DNA from: an uncultured Bacilli bacterium
GTDB taxonomy: Bacteria > Bacillota_I > Bacilli_A > RF39 > UBA660
Assembly (NCBI GenBank): GCA_934167885.1
Contig: CAKPMB010000003.1
Location: 1 to 64,000 of the forward strand
Direction: 5' to 3'
DNA length: 64,000 bases
This document shows positions 18,109 to 25,949 of the stretch, in pieces; positions within the stretch are counted from its first letter, which is position 1; each line of letters opens with the position of its first letter. Made by a program: the position numbers and the translations under genes. A model generated the notes under the pieces. The model did not search any database and was not told where the DNA came from. It was given only the letters and a program-made list of their open reading frames with translations.

Positions 18109-18920
18109 ATAAATTACTAGATAAATTATCAGATACATCAATAAATATAGGACTTAGTTTATTAAATGCTTTAATAGTATTATTAGTTGGTATTAAATTA
18201 ATTAATGTTGTTTTAAAATTATTTAAAAAATCACGTGTTTACAATAAGATTGATAAGAGTTTAGCAACCTTTATTTTAAGTTTTAGTAAAATAACTTTAT
18301 ATATTGCTTTATTAATGAGTGTTGCTTCAATTTTAGGAGTTCCATTAACATCATTTATAACTTTAATTGGTAGTGCTGGTGTAGCAATTGGACTATCTTT
18401 GCAAGGTGGCTTATCAAATATCGCCGGTGGTATTATAATTTTATTATTTAAACCATTTCAAGTAGGAGACTATGTTGATACACACGTTGATAGTGGCACT
18501 GTAAGAGCAATTTCACTATTCTATACAACTTTGGTAACACCTGATAATAAAGTAATTTCTATACCTAATGGTAATCTTGCAAATGAAGCTACAGTCAACT
18601 ATTCTAAGGAAAAAACACGTAAGTTAGAGATTAATTTTGATATATCATATAAAAATAATATGGATAAAGTAAAAGAAGTAATTACAAGTTTGTATAAAGA
18701 TGATAAACGCATTATTAATGAAAATGGTAAGGAACCATTCTTAAGAATTACTAATTATAAAGATAGCAGTGTCACCTATACTTTGCGTTTATGGGTAAAA
18801 AATAGTGAATTTTGGGATATTAAGTTTGATATTTTAGAAAGAAGTAAAGTATCATTTGAAAAAGAAAATATTGAGATTCCATATCCTCAATTAGATGTTC
18901 ATATTGATAATAATAAATAG
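18105..18920 (+). CDS. Small-conductance mechanosensitive channel, MscS family
   Basis: 271 residues. Three predicted membrane helices are followed by the pore-lining TM3 region rich in Gly/Ala (GSAGVAIGLSLQGGLSNIAGG), then the MscS beta domain (PFQVGDYVDT) and an alpha/beta vestibule. The length is close to E. coli MscS. It releases osmolytes under hypo-osmotic stress. Translationally coupled to mutS through an ATGA-type overlap; no functional link is implied. Confidence 0.93.
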   Translation: MNKLLDKLSDTSINIGLSLLNALIVLLVGIKLINVVLKLFKKSRVYNKIDKSLATFILSFSKITLYIALLMSVASILGVPLTSFITLIGSAGVAIGLSLQGGLSNIAGGIIILLFKPFQVGDYVDTHVDSGTVRAISLFYTTLVTPDNKVISIPNGNLANEATVNYSKEKTRKLEINFDISYKNNMDKVKEVITSLYKDDKRIINENGKEPFLRITNYKDSSVTYTLRLWVKNSEFWDIKFDILERSKVSFEKENIEIPYPQLDVHIDNNK

Positions 18921-18987
18921 CAAAATAAACAATTGTATTACGTAAAAATCCATGTTAAAATAGTCTTAGAATAATTGGGTGATTGAG

Positions 18988-19608
18988 ATGTATACGGTTG
19001 ATGATAGAAAGAAAAAGTATCGAATTGGACAATCTAGTAATAAAAATTATACCAAAAAGCCTTCACGTTCTGTTGAAGTTAATGATAATTTTTATGGTGA
19101 TTATTATGATGATTATGAAGATAATTCTAATGAAGTAGACGCTAAAATAAATAACACTCCAAATAAAAATATTAATAATATTGATACAACTTATACGGAT
19201 GACTATAGTGATGGCACATTAAATAAGATGAGCCCTTGGGATATGTTTAAAAAGAAGTATATTGTCTTAATTACAATTTTAGGAATAACCCTTTTGGTAT
19301 TAGTAATATTTTTAGTTAAAGCCATTAATGTTAAAACGCCTCCTAAAGGGGAGACGGGTAATTATGTTCGTTTGTTTTATGAAGAATTAGAAATGAAAGT
19401 AGGCGACAAACAAAAACTTGAAGTGACACTTTCAGATCCAAAAAATAATTATAAAATAGAATGGTTTTCAAATAATGATAGTGTTGTTGAAGTCGATTCA
19501 ACAGGGAACATTGTGGCGGTTTCAGAAGGTGAAGCTATTATTATGGTAGCATATTATGTGGATGATAAAGTATATGATGCCCAGTGCACTGTTCATGTTT
19601 TAAAATAA
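18988..19608 (+). CDS. Membrane-anchored protein with bacterial Ig-like (Big2) domain
   Basis: 206 residues. A ~75-residue Asp/Asn/Tyr-rich cytoplasmic region precedes one transmembrane helix (YIVLITILGITLLVLVIFLV). The C-terminal ~80 residues have the Big2 pattern, including LEMKVGDKQKLEVTL, WFSNNDSVVEVDSTGNIVAVSEGEAIIMV and a closing strand. Big2 domains occur in wall and adhesion proteins; here there is one, placed just outside the membrane. Start chosen at ATG 18988 after GGGTGATTGAG. The 3' end overlaps the converging mntP by 9 nt. Confidence 0.8.
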   Translation: MYTVDDRKKKYRIGQSSNKNYTKKPSRSVEVNDNFYGDYYDDYEDNSNEVDAKINNTPNKNINNIDTTYTDDYSDGTLNKMSPWDMFKKKYIVLITILGITLLVLVIFLVKAINVKTPPKGETGNYVRLFYEELEMKVGDKQKLEVTLSDPKNNYKIEWFSNNDSVVEVDSTGNIVAVSEGEAIIMVAYYVDDKVYDAQCTVHVLK

Positions 19609-20154
19609 AACTTCTGTTAAGAATTTTAATCCTAAAATTATTAGGGCTAATCCCCCAATAATTTGGGATTTTTTTTGATATTTATAACCAATAATATTGC
19701 CAAATATATAACCAATCGCGGTATTTATAAAAGTAATGATTGCAATTATTAAAGATGACGCTATAATATCAGTATTCAAAAAAGCCAAACTAACACCAAC
19801 AATCAAAGCATCAAGAGACGTGATAATACTTAAAGGTCCCATTTCTCGAAATTTGATGGAGGCATTTTCATCTTTTTCATTTTTAGTATCAATTATCATC
19901 GATATACCAATAAATGCTAGTAAAAGAAAGGCGATTACTTTATTAAAAATAACCATTTTGTTATTAAAAATATTCCCTAAAAAATAACCAATAATAGGCA
20001 TTATTCCTTGGCTTATTCCAAAATATAAACCAACAATGATGCTTTTTTTAATATTAATTTTTTTATTATTGATACCTTTACATATACTAACCCCTAAAGC
20101 ATCCATCGAAAGTGATAATGCTATTATAATTATTTCCAATATATTTATTTTCAT
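19600..20154 (-). CDS. mntP: Manganese efflux pump MntP
   Basis: 184 residues with six predicted helices. The first repeat begins ALSLSMDALGVSICKG and the second has SLDALIVGVSLA; the membrane-embedded Asp in each half is the family's metal-binding feature. MntP exports Mn2+ and is often controlled by a yybP-ykoY riboswitch, but no such element is apparent upstream of 20154, where the ribosome binding site is weak (GAG). Confidence 0.88.
   Translation of the reverse strand: MKINILEIIIIALSLSMDALGVSICKGINNKKINIKKSIIVGLYFGISQGIMPIIGYFLGNIFNNKMVIFNKVIAFLLLAFIGISMIIDTKNEKDENASIKFREMGPLSIITSLDALIVGVSLAFLNTDIIASSLIIAIITFINTAIGYIFGNIIGYKYQKKSQIIGGLALIILGLKFLTEVLF
19649..19676 (+). terminator. Terminator for the Ig-like gene lying inside mntP
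   Basis: AATCCC (19649-19654) pairs with GGGATT (19665-19670), followed by T8 on the plus strand. The whole element is within the coding sequence of the converging mntP, near its C-terminal QKKSQIIGG. Confidence 0.65.
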
Positions 20155-20295
20155 CTCTACATTATATTTTATAAATTTTAAAGATATACTAAATACTTTA
20201 ATAATAAAAATAGATAAAGATGGATTGATAATAATCTTTTGCTCGCTGAAATTAGTTTATTTTTGAACAATTAACTTTTGTAACAAGTTTTTTTC

Positions 20296-20324
20296 TTGCT
20301 TTTCGTAATGCTTTGTGATATTAT
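20296..20324 (+). promoter_or_regulatory. Promoter of the adhesin-sortase operon
   Basis: TTGCTT at 20296-20301, 17-nt spacer, TATTAT at 20319-20324. The GGGGGG ribosome binding site is just upstream of the ATG at 20356. Confidence 0.65.
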
Positions 20325-20355
20325 AAAAAGCACTTGTATCTAGGGGGGAATAGTT

Positions 20356-21654
20356 ATGAATATAAGTAAAATGGCTAAAAATTTTCTTTTCTTATTGTTA
20401 ATAGCTGGTGTATTGTTCACTAATTTAAATGTTAAAGCTTATGAAGTTAGTGAAAATATTACTATGGCTTCTAAAAATTCAATTCATTATTTTGATGGCG
20501 ATGAAGCATATATTAACAATTACAAATTTTATTTTAAAAAGACAACAGGTGGTTTAATTAGTTATTGTGCTGGTGGTGCTAATTCAAAATATCCTGCTGA
20601 TATGACATTATCATTAAAAGGTGAAGCCGATAATGGTTTAACTTATATAATTGCGAATGGTTATCCTTATGTATCATTTACAAATGATGCTAAGAAAGAT
20701 TACTATATAACACAATCTGCTATTTGGTTATATTTTGATTTAACACGTTCACAAAACAATTGGAAAGGTTATGATTTTAGTAGTGCAGCTAGTGGCACAA
20801 TGGAATATTATGTCAATAAACTTGCGCGTTCTGCTGTTAGTGCTTTATCAAAAGGTGTAGTTGATACACCTAGTATTTCTTTAAGTATTGATACAAAAGA
20901 TTTTACAAGTAGTGGCCAATATAATGTTTCAGGTCTTGTTACTTTAAATGCTAGTAACACTAGTGGAACATATAAAGTATCACTTGAAGGCGCTCCTGAA
21001 GGAACTGTTATTTTAAGTGATAAAGGCGTAGGTGGTAATAAGTTTAGTGTTACTGATAAATTTAGAATATATGTTCCTGTTAATACTGATTTTTCTAAAA
21101 TAACAGTTTCCGTTACAGTTGACAATGTAACATATAAAACATATGAATATACAAGTGGTAATGCTAGTTATCAAGATATTATTACAACAACTAAAGTGCA
21201 AACAACAAAAGAAAAAAAATGCACAATTGAGTTTATAAAAAATGAAATTGTTACGCCAACACCAGAAGAACATGTTAAGGTTATTGTTAGAAAACAAGAT
21301 GCTTCAACTAAACAAGATTTAATAGGTGCTAAGTTAGTTTTAAAAAATCAACAAGGTGAAGTTGTTGATACTTGGGAAACTGATGGTAATGCTCATTATG
21401 TATATGATCTACCTAATGGTTTATATACTTTAGTGGAAGAAAAAGCTCCAAATGGTTATGAATTAACAGATGAAGTAATTAGTTTTGAAATTAAAGATAA
21501 TTCTAATGTTAAAGAAATTGTTTTATATAATACAAAATATATAACTGTTCCAAGAACCGCTTTAGATAGAAATCAAGTTGTATTTATCACTGGTTGTGTT
21601 TTAACATTACTTGGTATAGGTATGGTGTTCAAATATGCAAAAGGAAAAGAATAA
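20356..21654 (+). CDS. Sortase-anchored adhesin with thioester domain and SpaA/Cna-B domain
   Basis: 432 residues. The signal peptide ends near KAYE at ~27. A class of thioester domain follows: Cys71 in SYCAGG and Gln120 in ITQSAIW fit the Cys-Gln pair and QxxPhiW pattern, so it may form an internal thioester that bonds covalently to host targets. An uncharacterised beta region at ~165-300 is followed by a Cna-B/SpaA domain at ~312-385 (LIGAKLVLKNQQGE, PNGLYTLVEEKAPNGY). The C-terminus has the sorting-type motif VPRTA (398-402), a hydrophobic helix and KGKE. The next gene is a sortase, most likely its dedicated enzyme. Confidence 0.88.
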   Translation: MNISKMAKNFLFLLLIAGVLFTNLNVKAYEVSENITMASKNSIHYFDGDEAYINNYKFYFKKTTGGLISYCAGGANSKYPADMTLSLKGEADNGLTYIIANGYPYVSFTNDAKKDYYITQSAIWLYFDLTRSQNNWKGYDFSSAASGTMEYYVNKLARSAVSALSKGVVDTPSISLSIDTKDFTSSGQYNVSGLVTLNASNTSGTYKVSLEGAPEGTVILSDKGVGGNKFSVTDKFRIYVPVNTDFSKITVSVTVDNVTYKTYEYTSGNASYQDIITTTKVQTTKEKKCTIEFIKNEIVTPTPEEHVKVIVRKQDASTKQDLIGAKLVLKNQQGEVVDTWETDGNAHYVYDLPNGLYTLVEEKAPNGYELTDEVISFEIKDNSNVKEIVLYNTKYITVPRTALDRNQVVFITGCVLTLLGIGMVFKYAKGKE

Positions 21655-22282
21655 AAGAAGCATAATTATTGCTTTAGGGGTTTGGATTTTAGTTATTGGT
21701 GTCTTCCTTCTTTCTAGTAATTATTTAGAAGAAAAAGTTGATAAAGCCTATAATTATATGAATTTACAATTATTAGAAGTAACAGTTGATGTAGATGAAT
21801 TAGAAGATGATGATAAGGAAATTAAACTTCCGAGTATTAATGCTGCTAATTCATCTTTAAAAACTGATAAATATGAAAAATATTATGTAGCTAAACTCTC
21901 AATCCCTAAAATTAATTTAGAAAAAGGTTTAGTTGCAATAAATTCTAAATATAATAATGTTAGTCAAAATATTCAAATTATTGAAGGAAGTTCTTATCCT
22001 AATAAGAAAAATGGTAATTTGATTTTAGCAAGTCATGCAGGCACTAATTCAGTATCATATTTTAGAAATTTATATAAGCTTGAAAAAGGCGATACTGCTG
22101 TTGTTACATATAAAGGTGTTAGTTATACTTATAAAGTTGTAAATATATATACTAAACCTAAAACTGGTAAAATTGCTATATATCGTGATTATAATAAAAC
22201 AACACTTACATTGATAACTTGCACACGTAATACAACTGATAAACAAACAGTATATATTCTAGAACTTATAAGTGCTAAATAG
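21635..22282 (+). CDS. Sortase (class D/B-like), paired with the upstream adhesin
   Basis: 215 residues. An N-terminal membrane anchor is followed by the sortase beta barrel: catalytic His134 in LASHAGTNS, Cys196 in LITCTRNT and Arg198. The TCTR arrangement with Arg two residues after Cys is usual. Sortases cleave a short C-terminal motif and attach the protein to peptidoglycan or to a pilin. It overlaps the adhesin gene by 20 nt, which suggests tight co-translation with its substrate carrying VPRTA. Confidence 0.9.
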   Translation: MQKEKNKRSIIIALGVWILVIGVFLLSSNYLEEKVDKAYNYMNLQLLEVTVDVDELEDDDKEIKLPSINAANSSLKTDKYEKYYVAKLSIPKINLEKGLVAINSKYNNVSQNIQIIEGSSYPNKKNGNLILASHAGTNSVSYFRNLYKLEKGDTAVVTYKGVSYTYKVVNIYTKPKTGKIAIYRDYNKTTLTLITCTRNTTDKQTVYILELISAK

Positions 22283-22290
22283 GGGGTTAT

Positions 22291-23001
22291 ATGGTTAATG
22301 ATTCTATATTGGAAAAATTAAAAATATTTGTAAATATCGTTCGTAGTAATGATTATGTTATATATCTAGTGCCAATATTAATAGTTATGGCTATTATGAT
22401 AATATTATCATGTAAAGCTAAAGATAATGTTATGAAATTCTTCTATATCATTATTTACTTATCAGGTTTAGGTTTTGCTGTTTATAAATATTACGATTAT
22501 ATTATAAAAATACTCGATTATTTAGTGGAAGTCATAGTATCAAATATTTTATTCCCTAATCTAGCGATATACATTTCAGTATTTCTTATAATAAATCTTG
22601 TTGTATTATGGACATTATTTAGTAAAAATGTTAAAAGTTATGTTCGTAATATTAATATTGTAAGTTTTGTAGTTATGCAATTATTTTTATATTTAATTAT
22701 TGAAAATGTTGTTGCTAACAAGATTAATATTTATGAAAAACTATCTGTTTATACAAATCATAACTTACTTGTTTTAATAGAACTTAGTATGCAACTATTT
22801 GTTGTTTGGATGTGTGTTTTATTAATAACAAAGTTTATTGATTATTTAATTAATTATAATGGCACAAAGAAAAATAGTAAACCAGTTACAACTAATACAG
22901 TAATTGAATGTGAAGAAAATAATAGTGATAATCATTATTATGATGATTACTGTAATAATGATTTTATTGAATATGTTCCAATCAAAAAAGCAAAATTATA
23001 A
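22291..23001 (+). CDS. Polytopic membrane protein of unknown function in the sortase operon
   Basis: 236 residues. About six hydrophobic segments (from VIYLVPILIVMAIMIIL to LVLIELSMQLFVVWMCVLL) are followed by a hydrophilic Asn/Asp/Tyr-rich tail with several His. Initiation is 9 nt after the sortase stop, behind GGGGG. No family recognised. The position suggests a role in assembling or presenting the thioester adhesin, but this is inference. Confidence 0.7.
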   Translation: MVNDSILEKLKIFVNIVRSNDYVIYLVPILIVMAIMIILSCKAKDNVMKFFYIIIYLSGLGFAVYKYYDYIIKILDYLVEVIVSNILFPNLAIYISVFLIINLVVLWTLFSKNVKSYVRNINIVSFVVMQLFLYLIIENVVANKINIYEKLSVYTNHNLLVLIELSMQLFVVWMCVLLITKFIDYLINYNGTKKNSKPVTTNTVIECEENNSDNHYYDDYCNNDFIEYVPIKKAKL

Positions 23002-23027
23002 TTTAAAGTTTTAATTTTGCTTTTTTA
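22986..23027 (+). terminator. Terminator of the sortase operon
   Basis: An AAAAGCAAAATTA arm inside the last codons pairs with TAATTTTGCTTTT (23011-23024 region), followed by more T. The right half recurs at 25924-25949 beyond surface protein copy 2. Confidence 0.7.
23000..23025 (+). repeat. Left member of a 26-nt direct repeat flanking surface protein copy 2
   Basis: Identical to 25924-25949 except at one position (A at 23007, C at 25931). The two copies enclose the 2.9-kb promoter-leader-gene cassette of copy 2. It could mark an insertion with target duplication or a recombination join; chance similarity of T-rich terminators is the alternative. Confidence 0.45.
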
Positions 23028-23065
23028 TTTTTTGAATACTTGTTTTAATAAATAAAAGATTAATA

Positions 23066-23094
23066 TGGACTTTCATTATAAATTTTGATAGAAT
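23066..23094 (+). promoter_or_regulatory. Promoter of surface protein copy 2
   Basis: TGGACT (23066-23071), 17-nt spacer, TAGAAT (23089-23094). The aligned promoters of copies 3 and 4 read TTGAAT/TAAAAT, so copy 2 has a different -35. Confidence 0.6.
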
Positions 23095-23099
23095 GGTGG

Positions 23100-23268
23100 T
23101 AGAAAAATAAAGCAAAAGGATATGATGAAAAGTGTTAAATAACATCAAAATAAATGTGTCAAATAGTGTCAATATGGGGGGGGGTTACTTTATTAAGTAA
23201 CAAACCTAATTTAGAGTGTAAACAAGGAAGAACAAGATTAAGTCTTGTTCTTTTATGTGGAGTGAAAT
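23100..23268 (+). promoter_or_regulatory. Long leader of surface protein copy 2 with G9 tract and two hairpins
   Basis: In order: mini-ORF MKSVK (23125-23142) with AAAAGGA in front; a second ATG at 23174 whose G begins a run of nine G (23176-23184), giving an 8-codon ORF MGGGYFIK that stops at 23198-23200; a hairpin GTTACTTTATTAAGTAAC (23184-23201); and a terminator-like hairpin (arms 23228-23237 and 23243-23252). GGAG precedes the gene's ATG. With one G fewer the second ORF would run open to TAG at 23277-23279, overlapping the gene start. Confidence 0.65.
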
Positions 23269-25824
23269 ATGAAGACTAGGAGGAATATATTAATGGTATT
23301 AGGCCTAGTCTTGTTGTTAGGCGGAAGTTATGCTTTTTATACTTATCAAAAATATAGTGGAATGCAGAATCTTTTAAATGGTGAAATTTATCTAAATTAT
23401 TTAGAAGATAATGAAGTTCATATAAGTGGGATATTTCCAGAGACGAAAGAAGAGGCTTTAAAAAGAGATGACAACACTATAAGTTTTAAAGTATTAAGCA
23501 AGAACACAAGTGATAAAGATATCTATTATGGTATTACATTGAATTATGCTGAAGAGATAAGTAATAAGATTAGAATAGATGCTAAATACATTATGATATA
23601 TCTAGAATGTGATGGCAAAGTATTGATTGATGGTATAAGGTATAGTGACTTTAATAATCGAAGAATTTATGTGGACAAGATAGATGCAAAAACATACGCA
23701 GAAACTACCAAGAATTACACTTTAAGATTTTGGGTAGATGAAGAAACCACAATAAGTGATACCGATACAAATGCTAGTTATAAAGCAACAGAATGGGCGA
23801 ATAGTTATTTAAATTTTAAGGTCAATGTTGATGCAGGCTTAGAGACCATGAACATGCCTTTATCGATGGAAACCAGTGATACCTATGTTGAAAATAATAA
23901 GGCATACTTTATTGCCAAGATAAGTAATTTTATAAATATAGAAGATCTTGGTAAAGATAGTAATGACACGATGAACTTAAAAATAACCGGAACAAACAGT
24001 GATATCAAATTTAGTTATAAAGATAGTGAAGGAAACACGGTTGAAGAAAAAAGTGATACTCTAGATTTAAAATATTTATTTACCAAAAACAAAATAGTTG
24101 AGATTCAAGTTTTTGTGCATCCAAATAATGATGCAAATGGAAAAACCAATGTGTTGTTAGAAATATACAAGAATAAAGAACTAATGCAAAGTTTCATTAA
24201 AAGAGTAGAAGTCAAAGGCAATAACTATTGTTTAAACAATGGTTTTAATAAACTAGCAGATTGTATGTTAGTGAGTGATAGTTTAAGTGAATCTATTGAT
24301 ATCGCTAAAACAAATATTTCCAATAAAGGTGAACCCAACCTTAATGATACCGCTCCAACTTATACATATGTTGAACAATTAACAGAAAATGTATCAAATC
24401 CATATAGTGTTGAAGGATACAAGTTTTATTTTTCAAAAACATATGAATTTGATGAGAAAACAGGAGTGTTTAAATTGACAGGTGACATTATAATCGATTA
24501 TCTAAGTGATGATTATATAGGCTACTGGACTGGTGGTGGAACTAATATGGGAAACTCTGGTCTAAGTAATATATATTATATAAAAGCCGTAGATGTATCG
24601 ACAACTAATTACAAGATTACGAAAGCTGATAAGAGAATATATAAGATTACAAGTTCCATCAGGTCTGAAGTAGGCTTATATAAAAATGTTGATGATTATG
24701 GTGATGTTTATTATTATCGTGGTGATGTTCAAAACAACAATGTTCATTTTGGAGGCTTCTACTGGAAAATAATAAGAACGAATGGAGATGGAAGCATTAG
24801 ATTAATATATAATGGTAAAACTGCCAATGCAACTGGTAATAATACGGCCATAAACAATACAACGTATCAATATAACACCAAATATCCAGATCCAACATAT
24901 GTAGGTTATATGTATGGTAAGAACTTTGAACATCAAATAAGTGATGAAACAACGTATTATGATATAGCAGTTGCTACAAAATATTATTTCGCAGATGATT
25001 ATGAGTTTGATGAATCAACTGAAAATTACAAATTAAAGGGCAACATGAAACAAGGCACGTTTAGTGAAATGAAAGATGAATTTGGAACATATCCATACAC
25101 ATGTAAAAGCACAAATTCGACAGCCTCATGTCAAATATTGATAAAAGTAAATAGTTTAGTATCGGAAACAAGTGCTAAAATTCAATATTATTCCTATTCA
25201 TCCACAAGTTTAGACAGCACAAGGACGAATGAAGTATCAAGTAATGCTAAGACACAACTAGATAAATGGTATGCAACGAACATTGTTGGTAATAAAGATG
25301 ATGATGGCAATTTGTTAACAAATTATATTGTTGATGCAAAGTTCTGTAATGATCGAAGCATAACTGATAGGACATATAATTCAGGATACAAGCTAAGTCA
25401 ACATACATTTTATTCGCCATACACGAGATTGTATGCAAATGCTAATAAGACAGCAACTTTAAAATGTTCTAGTGATATGCGAGACCAGTTTAGCACAACA
25501 TCATCTCGTGGTAATGCTAAATTAACGTATCCGGTTGCTTTAATAACGGCGGATGAAGTAGCTTTAGCAGGAGGAAAATATAATACAAAAAATGAAAATT
25601 ACTATTTGCGGACCAATGGATACTTCTGGACGATGACGCCTTTTGACTTCACTGCGGCGCATGCTACCGCTTTTGTCTTGTGTGTCTACCCGACTGGTGC
25701 TTCTACCGCTCTTAGGGTGATTTATGTTTACGGCGTGCGTGCAGTCATAAATATTCGTTCTGATGTCTTAATTTCATCTGGTGATGGCACTATGGAAAAT
25801 CCATACCGATTGACACTAAGTTAA
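23269..25824 (+). CDS. Surface-anchored repeat-family protein, candidate DGR target (copy 2)
   Basis: 851 residues. The N-terminal ~390 residues match copies 1, 3 and 4 with few changes: signal anchor, PETKEEALKR, WVDEETTISDTD, NDANGKTNV, CLNNGFNKL-x-DCMLVSD. A variable stretch follows, then the shared RGDVQNNNVHFGG and RTNGDGS block. The C-terminal lectin-like module runs from WTMTP to GVRAVINIRSDV and GDGT. Between these lies a segment of 35 codons with base usage unlike the rest of the gene. Framework positions (Ala, VY, G, G-x-R) agree with copy 1 without gaps, while most other residues differ. It probably presents a diversified binding face outside the cell. Confidence 0.88.
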   Translation: MKTRRNILMVLGLVLLLGGSYAFYTYQKYSGMQNLLNGEIYLNYLEDNEVHISGIFPETKEEALKRDDNTISFKVLSKNTSDKDIYYGITLNYAEEISNKIRIDAKYIMIYLECDGKVLIDGIRYSDFNNRRIYVDKIDAKTYAETTKNYTLRFWVDEETTISDTDTNASYKATEWANSYLNFKVNVDAGLETMNMPLSMETSDTYVENNKAYFIAKISNFINIEDLGKDSNDTMNLKITGTNSDIKFSYKDSEGNTVEEKSDTLDLKYLFTKNKIVEIQVFVHPNNDANGKTNVLLEIYKNKELMQSFIKRVEVKGNNYCLNNGFNKLADCMLVSDSLSESIDIAKTNISNKGEPNLNDTAPTYTYVEQLTENVSNPYSVEGYKFYFSKTYEFDEKTGVFKLTGDIIIDYLSDDYIGYWTGGGTNMGNSGLSNIYYIKAVDVSTTNYKITKADKRIYKITSSIRSEVGLYKNVDDYGDVYYYRGDVQNNNVHFGGFYWKIIRTNGDGSIRLIYNGKTANATGNNTAINNTTYQYNTKYPDPTYVGYMYGKNFEHQISDETTYYDIAVATKYYFADDYEFDESTENYKLKGNMKQGTFSEMKDEFGTYPYTCKSTNSTASCQILIKVNSLVSETSAKIQYYSYSSTSLDSTRTNEVSSNAKTQLDKWYATNIVGNKDDDGNLLTNYIVDAKFCNDRSITDRTYNSGYKLSQHTFYSPYTRLYANANKTATLKCSSDMRDQFSTTSSRGNAKLTYPVALITADEVALAGGKYNTKNENYYLRTNGYFWTMTPFDFTAAHATAFVLCVYPTGASTALRVIYVYGVRAVINIRSDVLISSGDGTMENPYRLTLS
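25639..25743 (+). other. Candidate DGR variable region in surface protein copy 2
   Basis: By hand count this 105-nt segment has 12 A (11%), 38 T and 55 G+C (52%). None of its first 34 codons ends in A, although A is the commonest base around it. It sits at the C-terminal lectin-fold position where DGR variable regions lie, directly before the conserved GVR-x-VIN-I motif. A-specific mutagenesis of a template repeat produces exactly this A depletion. The reverse transcriptase and template repeat are not in the window and would have to act in trans. Confidence 0.6.
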
Positions 25825-25829
25825 AACTA

Positions 25830-25862
25830 AAGCCAAATGATCCAACAAACCATTTGGCTTTT
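25830..25862 (+). terminator. Terminator after surface protein copy 2
   Basis: Perfect 10-nt arms AAGCCAAATG (25830-25839) and CATTTGGCTT (25851-25860), then TT. Confidence 0.75.
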
Positions 25863-25923
25863 ATCTAAATAAATTAATTCGTAAAAAAATAGATGTTATA
25901 TTATTGAACACCTACAAAATAAC

Positions 25924-25949
25924 AATTTAACGTTTTAATTTTGCTTTTT
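25924..25949 (+). repeat. Right member of the direct repeat flanking copy 2
   Basis: 25 of 26 nt match 23000-23025. Here the sequence no longer forms a full terminator, since only the right half of the original hairpin is present, which suggests that it is the duplicated fragment. Confidence 0.45.

Noticed and set aside
20036..20266. Plus-strand ORF across the mntP start region
   Set aside because: It is the complement of mntP codons plus AT-rich intergenic sequence, without a ribosome binding site or recognisable domain.
25639..25743. GC-rich patch as contamination or misassembly
   Set aside because: It is in frame, aligns without gaps to copy 1 at the same position, and its flanks continue smoothly; A depletion confined to the lectin-like binding segment fits mutagenesis better.
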